DNA from: G963662905 sp965230045
GTDB taxonomy: Bacteria; Bacteroidota; Bacteroidia; Bacteroidales; WRLA01
Reading direction: 5' to 3'
Assembly (NCBI GenBank): GCA_965230045.1
Contig: OZ245940.1
Location: 5,022,001-5,086,000 of the forward strand
Length of the DNA: 64,000 bases
Of the stretch, positions 17,032-26,082 are shown one piece after another. The notes under the pieces are model-generated. The model had not been told where the DNA came from. It did not search any database and worked only from the letters and a program-made list of their open reading frames with translations. How positions within the stretch are numbered: the first letter of the stretch is position 1; every line of letters begins with the position of its first letter. Made by a program: the position numbers and the translations under genes.

Positions 17032-20000
17032 ATGAAAAAGATTTTTTTAGCCTTCATTGCGTTCTTGGGGATTTTGCTTCAAATGCATGCCCAGCTGATT
17101 ATCAGCGATCCGCCTTTCCCAGGCGAAAACGATGAAGTAACAATTACATTTAATGCTGCAGAAGGCAATGGCGGACTGGCCGGTTATGATGGAGATGTAT
17201 ATGCCCATACCGGAGTCATTACAAGCGAAAGCACATCAACTTCCGATTGGAAATATGTAAAAACAGAATGGGGCGAAAACACACCCGAAACTAAACTCGA
17301 GCGTATTGGGGCCGATCTTTTTAAAATCACAATCGGCCCTTCGGTACGGGAATATTATGCCGTCCCTGATGGGGAGAGCGTTTTAAAAATGGCTTTTGTA
17401 TTCCGCTCCGAAGAAGAAGTGGACGGCTACTGGCTGGAAGGAAAAACAGCTGATGGCAGTGATATTTTTGTGGATATGTTTACCGGCGGACTGAATGTGC
17501 AATTTATCGCACCTGCCACAAAGCATTTTCTCGCTGCCCGAAATGAGGCCATCACCTTTAATGCCCAGGCTTTGAGCGCCGAAAAAATCACACTATATAT
17601 CAATAATCAGGAGGTTGCTACAACTAACGAATCGGAATTGATTTACGATTATACACCCACGGATTACGGTAAATACTATGCCCACGTGAAAGCCAATCAG
17701 GGCAGTATGGAAGTGTGGGACAGCGTGCAGTTTTATGTGCGCCCGGATATCGAAACCGCCGAAATCCCTGATGGATGGCATGATGGTATCAATTACATTG
17801 GCGATAACAAAACGGGTTTTGTCCTGGTAGCGCCTGAAAAAGATTTTGTCTTTCTCCTCAGTGATTTTAATAACTGGGAATTTGGCCCGGAGAATTATAT
17901 GAAACGTACTTCTAACGGCAAACGTTTCTGGATTGAACTCGATGGTCTGAATCCCGATCAGGCATATCTGTACCAGTATTACGTTGATGCAGAACTCAAA
18001 ATCGGCGATCCGTTTGCCGAGTTGATCCTTGATCCCTGGAATGATAAATATATACCCGACAATGTTTACCCCAACCGTATTGAATATCCGGAAGGAAAAA
18101 CCACAGGTATTGTGTCGGTTTTTTATACCCAAAGGGAGGAATTTGATTGGGAAGACGATAATTTTTCATTGCCCTGGGAAACGGATCTCGTAATTTACGA
18201 ACTGCTTGTGCGCGATTTTTCCACAGACCACTCTTATCAAAAAATAATTAATAAACTTGATTATCTCCAACAACTGGGTATCAACGCCATTGAGCTGATG
18301 CCGGTAATTGAGTTTGACGGAAATGACAGCTGGGGCTACGGTCCATCCTATTTCTTTGCGCCGGACAAATATTACGGCACACCGCATATGCTCAAAACGC
18401 TCATCAATGAATGCCATAAAAGGGATATGGTGGTAATCATGGACCTCGTGCTCAACCATGCTACGGGAAATTCCCCTTTGGCGCAGCTTTATTGGGATGC
18501 AAGCATCAATCAAACTGCGGAAGATAATCCCTGGTTTAATGTGTATGCGCCGCACCCAATGAGCGTATTCCATGATTTTGACCACTCCAGCACTTTCACC
18601 CAAAATTATGTAAAAAGGGTGCTGGAATTCTGGCTTGAGGAATATCATTTCGATGGTTACCGTCTTGACTTATCCAAAGGAATTACCCAGAAAGAAAGTG
18701 CTGACCTGGGACAATGGAGTGCTTATGATGATTCGCGCGTGCAAAACCTGAAACGTATTGCGCAAACCGTAAAAACGGCGAAGCCCGGTGCGTACGTTAT
18801 TTTGGAACATTTTGCTGATAATGATGAAGAAAAAGTACTGGCCGAAAGCGGAATGATGCTCTGGGGAAATATGGATAGCCCTTATAGCGAAGCCAGTATG
18901 GGCTATAATGGCTCTGCATCGGATCTTTCGTGGGGATATTATGGCAACCGGGGATGGAGCCAGCCCGCTTTGGTTACTTTTATGGAAAGCCATGATGAAG
19001 AACGCCAGATGTACAAAAACGTAACTTATGGTAATTGTTCAAACCCGCAACACTGCATCACGGATACGGCAACGGCATTAAAGCGCTCGGCTCTGGCTGC
19101 AGCATTCTTTTTTACGTATCCGGGCCCAAAAATGATCTGGCAATTCGAAGAATTGGGTTATGATTATTCCATTAATTGGCCCACAATGACCGAAGACAGC
19201 CGGACTGCGGCCAAACCGCCACGCTGGGATTATCAGGATGACCCGGACAGGGCGCAGTTGTATCATACCTTCGGCCAGCTCCTGAAGCTGCGCCATGAGA
19301 ATGATATTTTTAAAAGCCCTTATACCCAAGTGGAGATGGATGTTGTCAATGAATCCCGAAGGATCAAACTGACCAATTCGGGACTGGAAACAGGCAAAGC
19401 CATTGTAATCGGGAATTTCGGCATAAATGGGCGCGATGTTTATCCCAATTTCCATAATACCGGCACCTGGTTCAACGCGCTGACCGGCGAAGCTTACGAA
19501 ATTTCTTCCACTACATCGCCCTGGTATCTCGAAGCCGGCGAATTTGTTGTTTTTACCGAAAACAAAACAGGCACCTGGGTCAACCTTCAATATCCGGCCG
19601 AATATACCGCATTGCCCTGCGAAGGGATTGATGTTTATGCTCAGGTTTTTGTGGGCGGACGGACAACCGAAACCGGTCAGGCAGAGGGTATCCGCTGCTG
19701 GATAGGCGTATCGGAATTTAATAACGAACCCTGGAACGATAACTGGAACTGGCAGGAAGCCGTTTATAATGGTGATCGCTCTTCGCCCGGATTTGTAAAT
19801 GCAAACGATGAATACGTACTGAGCCTGCCCTGCATGGAAGCAGGAAATTATTATTATGCCAGCCGTTTCGAAATTGACGGCCAGCCTTATGTTTATGGTG
19901 GTGTGGCCAAAGACGGCACCGCTTCTGGCGGTTTCTGGGACGGCTCTGCAAATGTTTCCGGAAAACTGACCGTTAGCGCTTCCACTTCACGGAGATGGTA

Positions 20001-22059
20001 TGTGAGTACCAGCGGATCTGCAGGAGCAGCCGGAACACAATCCAATCCTTTGGCCGGCATACAGGAAGCCATTGACCGCAGTTCGGCCTGCGACAGTATT
20101 TTGGTTGCCGACGGAACCTACAACGAACATATTGATATGTCGGGCAAAAATGTACTGCTTGCCAGCATGTTTGCAATAGATGGCAATGAAGACCATATTG
20201 TAGCAACGGTTATTTCAGGCAGCAATACAGGCCCGGTTTTGAAAATCCACAATGGCGAAAACCACGCTTGTCACATCAAGGGTTTGACGCTTACCGATGG
20301 AAATGCAAGTGGCGATTGGCCGGATAATTCCGGTGGCGCACTTCAGGTTTTTGCATCATCGCCGATGCTCTCAAACCTTATAATCTCCAACAGCACGGCA
20401 CAGGATTGCGGTGGCGGGGTTTTCTTCCATGATGGCGGAAATGCAATCATGCAAAATTGCAGCATTCAAAACAATATTTCATCATGTGCTGCCGGAATCG
20501 GTGTAAATGCCGCTACGGTACGCATCAACCAAAGCCGCATCGAAGGAAATGAAGGAAACTGGGGCACAGCAATGTCCATCTGGGATTATTCAACTTGCCA
20601 ACTGGTAAATTGCAGCATCAATGGGCAGGTGGTTCAGGAAGAAACAGACCAGCCGTTGATTTACTGTGGGGAAAATTCGGTTGTACTCCTGAGCAGCTCC
20701 GAGATTGTACAAAATACGGCAGATAAAATTCTGGAGCTTCAGGGGAGCTTTATCATTGATAACCTGAGCCTTGCAGGCAACCAAAGCAAATCTGGCGTCG
20801 GAAAACCGGCATTGATGCTTCAGGGAACAGCGTCTTCTCTCATCACAAACTCAATCCTTTGGGATATGGATGTGCAGGCATCTGAAAGCATTTTGATGTC
20901 CTATTCAAATGTTGAAGGAGGATATAGCGGAACAGGTAATATTGATGCTGATCCACTCTTTGCAAATCCCGATGACGGTAATTTCCGCTTAACGGCTTCA
21001 TCACCCGCTCTTGATGCTGCAAATCCCGAAAGGACAAGCAGCCTGATTACAGATTTGGGTGGAAGTGAACGCATTTGGGACGGAAATGGTGATGGCACTG
21101 CGCGTCTTGATATGGGTGCCTGGGAATTTGGTTCACCAGAAGAAATATCAATTGGCCGTGACACCAGCATCTGTGCAGGAGAAAGTATCCGCTTAGATGC
21201 CGGAGCGGGTTTTGTCAGTTACGACTGGAATGATGGTTTGGCCAGCACCCGATATCTCGAAGTTTGGGAAGAAGGGCATTATACAGTTATTGCGGAGCGT
21301 GCAGATGGCAGCATGGTAACAGGCAGCATTTTTATTGAGGTGGCCGCATTGCCGGTTCCGCAGATTCCGGAAGAACTGTGGTTGTGTCCCGGTGAAAACG
21401 CTACGCTTGATGCCGGTTCAGGTTTCGCTTCCTACCATTGGGCAGACGGAGTACATACCCAAAAAAGGACGATTAGCGAAGAAGGAACCTACAGTGTGTA
21501 TGTGACCTCTTTTAAAGGTTGCGAGAGCCCGCTTTATTCCTGTGTTGTTAAACGCAGCAGCCTCGACATCGAACTGGGGCCGGATACTATTGTCTGCAAG
21601 GAAAAAAGCATCAAACTGGATGCAGGAAACCCGGGATCAACTTACCTTTGGTCAACGGAAGAGCAAAGCCAGTCCATAACGCTCAGCTCAGGAGGAGAGG
21701 AGCTCACAATGAAAGTGTATTGCTCCATAACCGGCCCGCACGGATGCATGGCCTCCGATACCATCAATATTGTTTTCAAAGATTGTACAGGAATCGAAGA
21801 AATGCATGCCTATGATTTTGTCCGCCTGATACCAAATCCGGCACATGAATCAGTTCGCCTTCAGCTTATTGATCAAAGACTTTCTTTCTCAGAATTGTAT
21901 TTGCTGGATTTCAGCGGAAGAATCCTTAAGAAGGAAATACCGGAAGAAAACATACCGGAATATCTTCTTGATCTTAATGATGTTCCTGCAGGAATTTATT
22001 TGCTTCGCTTGATAAGCAATGATCAGCAGGAGTTTTATTTGAAACTGATGAAGCAGTAA
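17032..22059 (+). CDS. Secreted multi-domain GH13 alpha-amylase with beta-helix and T9SS sorting domain
   Basis: A protein of about 1,675 residues from ATG 17032. Order: signal peptide (MKKIFLAFIAFLGILLQMHAQ); an N-terminal E-set/CBM-like region; a CBM48-like region (~residues 240-330, FLLSDFNNWEFG); and a GH13 barrel. Region I is VVIMDLVLNHATG; region II FDGYRLDLSKG has nucleophile D546; region III GAYVILEHF has acid/base E592; and region IV MESHDEER has D655. After a C-terminal starch-associated region come a right-handed beta-helix (~990-1370), two Ig/PKD-like repeats with CAGESIRLDAG and CPGENATLDAG motifs, and a T9SS type A domain at the end. It should hydrolyse alpha-1,4-glucans at the cell surface. 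A beta-helix on a GH13 enzyme is uncommon. The TTG at 17026 just precedes the ATG. Confidence 0.9.
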   Translation: MKKIFLAFIAFLGILLQMHAQLIISDPPFPGENDEVTITFNAAEGNGGLAGYDGDVYAHTGVITSESTSTSDWKYVKTEWGENTPETKLERIGADLFKITIGPSVREYYAVPDGESVLKMAFVFRSEEEVDGYWLEGKTADGSDIFVDMFTGGLNVQFIAPATKHFLAARNEAITFNAQALSAEKITLYINNQEVATTNESELIYDYTPTDYGKYYAHVKANQGSMEVWDSVQFYVRPDIETAEIPDGWHDGINYIGDNKTGFVLVAPEKDFVFLLSDFNNWEFGPENYMKRTSNGKRFWIELDGLNPDQAYLYQYYVDAELKIGDPFAELILDPWNDKYIPDNVYPNRIEYPEGKTTGIVSVFYTQREEFDWEDDNFSLPWETDLVIYELLVRDFSTDHSYQKIINKLDYLQQLGINAIELMPVIEFDGNDSWGYGPSYFFAPDKYYGTPHMLKTLINECHKRDMVVIMDLVLNHATGNSPLAQLYWDASINQTAEDNPWFNVYAPHPMSVFHDFDHSSTFTQNYVKRVLEFWLEEYHFDGYRLDLSKGITQKESADLGQWSAYDDSRVQNLKRIAQTVKTAKPGAYVILEHFADNDEEKVLAESGMMLWGNMDSPYSEASMGYNGSASDLSWGYYGNRGWSQPALVTFMESHDEERQMYKNVTYGNCSNPQHCITDTATALKRSALAAAFFFTYPGPKMIWQFEELGYDYSINWPTMTEDSRTAAKPPRWDYQDDPDRAQLYHTFGQLLKLRHENDIFKSPYTQVEMDVVNESRRIKLTNSGLETGKAIVIGNFGINGRDVYPNFHNTGTWFNALTGEAYEISSTTSPWYLEAGEFVVFTENKTGTWVNLQYPAEYTALPCEGIDVYAQVFVGGRTTETGQAEGIRCWIGVSEFNNEPWNDNWNWQEAVYNGDRSSPGFVNANDEYVLSLPCMEAGNYYYASRFEIDGQPYVYGGVAKDGTASGGFWDGSANVSGKLTVSASTSRRWYVSTSGSAGAAGTQSNPLAGIQEAIDRSSACDSILVADGTYNEHIDMSGKNVLLASMFAIDGNEDHIVATVISGSNTGPVLKIHNGENHACHIKGLTLTDGNASGDWPDNSGGALQVFASSPMLSNLIISNSTAQDCGGGVFFHDGGNAIMQNCSIQNNISSCAAGIGVNAATVRINQSRIEGNEGNWGTAMSIWDYSTCQLVNCSINGQVVQEETDQPLIYCGENSVVLLSSSEIVQNTADKILELQGSFIIDNLSLAGNQSKSGVGKPALMLQGTASSLITNSILWDMDVQASESILMSYSNVEGGYSGTGNIDADPLFANPDDGNFRLTASSPALDAANPERTSSLITDLGGSERIWDGNGDGTARLDMGAWEFGSPEEISIGRDTSICAGESIRLDAGAGFVSYDWNDGLASTRYLEVWEEGHYTVIAERADGSMVTGSIFIEVAALPVPQIPEELWLCPGENATLDAGSGFASYHWADGVHTQKRTISEEGTYSVYVTSFKGCESPLYSCVVKRSSLDIELGPDTIVCKEKSIKLDAGNPGSTYLWSTEEQSQSITLSSGGEELTMKVYCSITGPHGCMASDTINIVFKDCTGIEEMHAYDFVRLIPNPAHESVRLQLIDQRLSFSELYLLDFSGRILKKEIPEENIPEYLLDLNDVPAGIYLLRLISNDQQEFYLKLMKQ

Positions 22060-22065
22060 AAAACA

Positions 22066-22102
22066 AATAGCTTTTCCGGAGTTTAACTCTGGAAAAGCTA
22101 TT
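22066..22102. terminator. Bidirectional terminator between the amylase gene and comF
   Basis: AATAGCTTTTCCGGAG (22066-22081) pairs with CTCTGGAAAAGCTATT (22087-22102) with one mismatch and a 5-nt loop. The right arm overlaps the comF stop codon. The convergent genes share this hairpin. Confidence 0.8.
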
Positions 22103-22790
22103 AATCTCCGGCTACTGCAATTGCCGCCACGCTGAGCTTAATTCCTTTGATGTTTTTTAATTTTTCCAAGCAGCCTTCCATAGTAGCTCCGGTAGTGATT
22201 ACATCATCGACCACCAGAATATGCTTGTTTTCAAAGAGTTTTTCGTCCATTATCTGAAATACCGACTGCACATTTTGCCAACGTTCAATTCGTGATTTTT
22301 TGGTTTGGGTGCTGGTTTCTGTGGCCCGCACAAGATTTTTGGTGTCCATTTTTGCGTTCATGCTTGCTTCCAGTCCGGCAGCAAAACATTCGCTCTGGTT
22401 GTATCCACGTTTGCGCAGCTTGGCAGGATGTAGTGGGACAGGAACAATATAATCAACATCGGCATATTGTTCCGTTGCCTGAAGTTCATGCCCATAAAGT
22501 TTTCCGAGATAAATCCCGATTTCCTGTTTGCCTTTATACTTCAATTGATGGATCAGGTGCTGTATCCTGCTCCCCTTATGGAAATAGTATAAAGCAGTTG
22601 CGCCCTTGATCTGTTGCTTACCCCAAAAGGCTTCTGCAACAGGGTTTTCCTCCCATTTATGGAAGCCCGTCACAGGCAATTCACCCATACAAATCGTGCA
22701 CAAAGTATCTTCTCCTTTGGTCAGGTTTTTGCCGCAGGCCAGGCAGATATCCGGGTAAAACAACGAAATAAAATCATTTAATAGTGACAT
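22101..22790 (-). CDS. comF: ComF family phosphoribosyltransferase-like protein
   Basis: A 229-residue protein. An N-terminal zinc-ribbon-like part has CLACGKNL and CTICMGELP (about residues 16-36). The C-terminal type I phosphoribosyltransferase fold has the PRPP loop ILVVDDVITTGATMEGC (about residues 188-204). The VPVPLHPAKLRKRGYNQSE stretch is characteristic of ComF/GntX. In naturally transformable bacteria ComF helps import or process single-stranded DNA; the molecular activity is uncertain in Bacteroidota. It stands alone on the minus strand and shares a terminator with the convergent amylase gene. Confidence 0.9.
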   Translation of the reverse strand: MSLLNDFISLFYPDICLACGKNLTKGEDTLCTICMGELPVTGFHKWEENPVAEAFWGKQQIKGATALYYFHKGSRIQHLIHQLKYKGKQEIGIYLGKLYGHELQATEQYADVDYIVPVPLHPAKLRKRGYNQSECFAAGLEASMNAKMDTKNLVRATETSTQTKKSRIERWQNVQSVFQIMDEKLFENKHILVVDDVITTGATMEGCLEKLKNIKGIKLSVAAIAVAGD

Positions 22791-22854
22791 AGCAAAAAAA
22801 AGGATACCCGAAGATACCCATTTTTTGCGAACTAATAGAACTAATAATATATTA

Positions 22855-23349
22855 TTAATCCATTAAAGCTTGTTGCCCGCCTTTTTGGCCACGGTGCGGA
22901 CGTTTCATTTTTGCCGCCCTGTCTTGTCCCGGGCGCCTGTGTTCTGCACGCATATCAAAAACCAGACGTTGCTCGTCATTAAGCAGTTGGCGGATTGCCA
23001 AACGGTTTTTTGCGCGGATCTTGTGCTTGTCGATATCAATTTTACCAATTTCTTCAATAAGTTCATTGATCCTGGCTTCATTGGGCTGATCCGCAGTCAT
23101 TTGTGTTTTTAATTGTGCATTCAGCTCGTCCTTTTTGTTTTTGAGGGGAAGCTGTTGCTTCATGCCTTCCAGTCTGATTTCTTTAATAGCGTCCTTTTGT
23201 TCGTCTGTTAAACCGGGCAGCCAATCGCCTTTTTCAAAATTTCTTTCTGCCTTAGGGGAATTCTGCCGTGGGCTGTTTTGTGCCATGATGTTCAGACTGA
23301 ACAAACTCAAAATCAAGAGTGTGCTAATCGCAATGAATCGTGTTTTCAT
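22855..23349 (-). CDS. Spy/CpxP-like periplasmic protein
   Basis: A 164-residue exported protein with a signal peptide (MKTRFIAISTLLILSLFSLNIMAQ; cleavage near 24). The rest is charged and helical: LTDEQKDAIKEIRLEGMKQQ matches the LTxxQ motif of the Spy/CpxP/ZraP group, and a second LNDEQRLVFDMR follows. The tail is basic (Arg/Lys/Gly-rich), unlike classic Spy. Family members act as periplasmic chaperones or metal-stress sensors. No kinase-regulator pair of the Cpx type is adjacent, so the trigger is not known. Confidence 0.75.
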   Translation of the reverse strand: MKTRFIAISTLLILSLFSLNIMAQNSPRQNSPKAERNFEKGDWLPGLTDEQKDAIKEIRLEGMKQQLPLKNKKDELNAQLKTQMTADQPNEARINELIEEIGKIDIDKHKIRAKNRLAIRQLLNDEQRLVFDMRAEHRRPGQDRAAKMKRPHRGQKGGQQALMD

Positions 23350-23517
23350 GATAATTTTTTTTATTTGGTTAATACGCTTATTGGATGTCCAAATCCGCTA
23401 AGGGTTTAATCCGGAAAAAGAATCAAATGTTAAAAAATGTAAAACACGATCTGAAATGAAGATTTTTGCAATACTGTTGCAGCAGTGTTGCAGAGGCCTT
23501 GCAGGACTGTTTCCGGT

Positions 23518-26046
23518 TTATTGAAGTTTTGCGGTAAGATCCTGTGGCTTAAAAGGTTTGCTAATATAATCATCCATTCCGGCAGCAAGGCATTTTTCCC
23601 GGTCTTCTTTTAGGGCGTTGGCGGTCATGGCAATAATCTTGGTTCGCTTTAGATTATTGTTTTTTTCATGTTCCCGGATAGACCGGGTTGCTTCAAACCC
23701 ATCCATTACAGGCATCATAATATCCATAAGGATAAAATCATAAGTATTGGCCTGGAATTTCTCAAAACCTATTTTACCATTTTCTGCAACCGAAACTTCA
23801 AATCCTTTTTTCTTTAAAACCGACATCGCGACTTTCTGATTGATCATATTATCTTCGATCAGTAAAATACGGTTTCTCTCATTGTTAACCGCGTTTTGGG
23901 CAGATAGGGAACTGGTTTTTGCGTCCTTTTCCGGCATATTATTGGTGGCAGTGTCTTTTTTCTGTTTGTTAAAATCCGGAACCCGGGCATATATTTTATA
24001 AGGTTCTTTGCGCGGTATGTATGAAGGTGGCGCTGTGCCATCCGTAAACCGGGCTGTAAACCAAAACTTTGACCCATTGCCCAGTTCGCTTTCCACACCA
24101 ATTTCTCCATTCATCAGGTTAACCAGGTTTTTGGAAATCGCCAGTCCCAGGCCGGTTCCGCCGTATTTGCGCGTAAACGATGGATCCGACTGCGAAAATG
24201 AATGAAACAACTTACGTTTTTCATTTTCAGATATACCAATACCGGTATCAATTACTTCAACGCGCAAAATAGTAGTCCGGGAAATATGGTCCATTACCAT
24301 GATATTGACCCGAACGCCTCCTTTTTCGGTGAATTTCAATCCATTGTTTACCAGATTAATGATCACCTGCTTGAGCCGAACCGGATCTCCTACCAAATAA
24401 CGCGGCACATAAGGGTCAATTTCGGAAAGGAGCTCCAGCCCTTTTTCTTTGGATTTCAGGCTGAGGAGGGAAATAACACTCTTAATTTCCTGATAAAGAT
24501 CAAATTGTATGCTTTCGAGCTCCAGCTTCCCTGATTCAATTTTCGAAAAATCCAAAATTTCATTGATGATCGTGAGCAGGTTTTCCGCTGAAATGGTAAT
24601 TATGTTCAAAGCTTCAATCTGCTCGCTGTTCAATGTTGTGTTTTTCAGTTCATTGGCCATTCCGATTATCCCGTTCATTGGTGTACGGATTTCGTGGCTC
24701 ATATTGGCAAGGAAAAGCGATTTGGAAGTAGTTGACTCTTCAGCTTTTTGCTTGGATAAATTCAAATCGCGGTTGATTTGCTCCAAACGGATATTCTGCA
24801 TCCTGATTTCTTCGGTCTTTTGCTGCACTTGCTGGTTTTGTTCGGAAAGCAGGTACAGGACATTTTTGTTTTTTCTGTTTTGCCGGTAAAGTAAAAAAAC
24901 GAGTACCAGAACAATAACCAATGTTGCAGTAATCAGTAGAATAAAATAAAGTGCATTTCGATTTTTAAGGCGTTCTTCCTGATATAATTTCTGGGCAAAT
25001 TCTATCAGATTTTCGTTTTGGCTCAATTTATTTTTGACTTCCAGCAACTTTAGTTCTTCCCGTTTGGCTTTGTACGAATTGGTCTCACGCGCACTTGTGT
25101 AAATTATATGGTTTTCCAATGCTTTCTTGTAATTGTCTGTAAGGGTGTAAAGATCAGACAGATTGGCTGCTGCAACTTCTGTTGCTTCATTGTTATTGCT
25201 GCTCATGGCCAGTTGCAATGCATCACTGAAATATTCCAATGCTTTTTCAGTTAAATTGATCCTGAGGTAGTAGCTCCCCAATTCGTTATAAGCATTTGCC
25301 TGTTCATACGGATCCGCATTTTGGTTTACCTGTCGGATATATTTTTGAAAATAGTTTTGTGCTTCGGCCTGATTGCCGGCCAATTCAAAAGCAAAGGCTA
25401 TTTTATTGTATATGCCCGCTTTGAATGTTGGGCTGATCTTGTTCCTCCCTTTTGTCAAAGCATTCAGATATGCATCCTGTGCCGAATTATAATCCAGTTT
25501 ATCTCTATAAGTATTGCCTTTTTCAATTAAACTGGCTGCTATACCCTTTTTGTCCTTTAGGCTAACGTAAATTTTTTCGGCTTTATTAAAATTACTCAAT
25601 GCTGTTTCGGTTTCGCCCATCAATTGATAAACCCGGCCTAAACCAATATGAGCCTGCGCCATGCTCCGTAAATTGCGATGGTCTCCCGGGTGTTTTTCAC
25701 TGTAGCCAATATAATATCCCAAGGCATTTTTGTAGGCATGTATCGCTTTTTGGAAATTTCCTGCAATGGTTTCAATTCGCCCGATTCTCGAATAAATGAA
25801 GGCCGCTTTGTTTTTATCCTTTTTGCTTTTGGCAATATCCAATGCCCTTTCAGCATAATCAACCGCTTTTTCACTGTAAACATCCTGAATTTCAACAGCC
25901 AGTTTTAACAAGACTTCCTGCCTGATTGAATCATTCTGAGCATGCAAAACAAGCCGTTGGAGGCTGTCAACATCCTCTGCTGCCCGTAAGCCAATACCGC
26001 TCAGGAAAAAAACAAAAAGAAATATTAACTGTGCATTTTTGATCAT
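23518..26046 (-). CDS. TPR-containing hybrid histidine kinase
   Basis: An 842-residue protein. A signal peptide or first membrane segment (residues 1-22) is followed by a periplasmic TPR array (about 30-345). A membrane helix, ALYFILLITATLVIVLVLVFLLY (about 365-388), and a coiled coil lead to the H-box FLANMSHEIRTPMNGIIGM with His451. HATPase_c has INLVNNGLKFTEKGG, DTGIGI and GGTGLGLAISKNL. A C-terminal receiver domain has phosphoacceptor Asp775 in FILMDIMMPVMDG. It probably senses a protein-protein or envelope signal through the TPRs and relays phosphate internally. It has its own -7 box at 26072-26079, while lying in line with two other hybrid kinases. Confidence 0.92.
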   Translation of the reverse strand: MIKNAQLIFLFVFFLSGIGLRAAEDVDSLQRLVLHAQNDSIRQEVLLKLAVEIQDVYSEKAVDYAERALDIAKSKKDKNKAAFIYSRIGRIETIAGNFQKAIHAYKNALGYYIGYSEKHPGDHRNLRSMAQAHIGLGRVYQLMGETETALSNFNKAEKIYVSLKDKKGIAASLIEKGNTYRDKLDYNSAQDAYLNALTKGRNKISPTFKAGIYNKIAFAFELAGNQAEAQNYFQKYIRQVNQNADPYEQANAYNELGSYYLRINLTEKALEYFSDALQLAMSSNNNEATEVAAANLSDLYTLTDNYKKALENHIIYTSARETNSYKAKREELKLLEVKNKLSQNENLIEFAQKLYQEERLKNRNALYFILLITATLVIVLVLVFLLYRQNRKNKNVLYLLSEQNQQVQQKTEEIRMQNIRLEQINRDLNLSKQKAEESTTSKSLFLANMSHEIRTPMNGIIGMANELKNTTLNSEQIEALNIITISAENLLTIINEILDFSKIESGKLELESIQFDLYQEIKSVISLLSLKSKEKGLELLSEIDPYVPRYLVGDPVRLKQVIINLVNNGLKFTEKGGVRVNIMVMDHISRTTILRVEVIDTGIGISENEKRKLFHSFSQSDPSFTRKYGGTGLGLAISKNLVNLMNGEIGVESELGNGSKFWFTARFTDGTAPPSYIPRKEPYKIYARVPDFNKQKKDTATNNMPEKDAKTSSLSAQNAVNNERNRILLIEDNMINQKVAMSVLKKKGFEVSVAENGKIGFEKFQANTYDFILMDIMMPVMDGFEATRSIREHEKNNNLKRTKIIAMTANALKEDREKCLAAGMDDYISKPFKPQDLTAKLQ

Positions 26047-26071
26047 ACTATTTTAATCTCTTTAGGCAGGC

Positions 26072-26079
26072 CAAAGATA
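26072..26079 (-). promoter_or_regulatory. -7 box of the TPR hybrid kinase gene
   Basis: On the minus strand the sequence reads TATCTTTG, 25 bases before the start codon at 26046, in the gap after the upstream kinase gene. Confidence 0.5.
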
Positions 26080-26082
26080 ACA

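Noticed and set aside
22800..22830. Possible hairpin with two GATACCC words after comF
   Set aside because: The words are direct, not inverted, repeats, so no stem can form.
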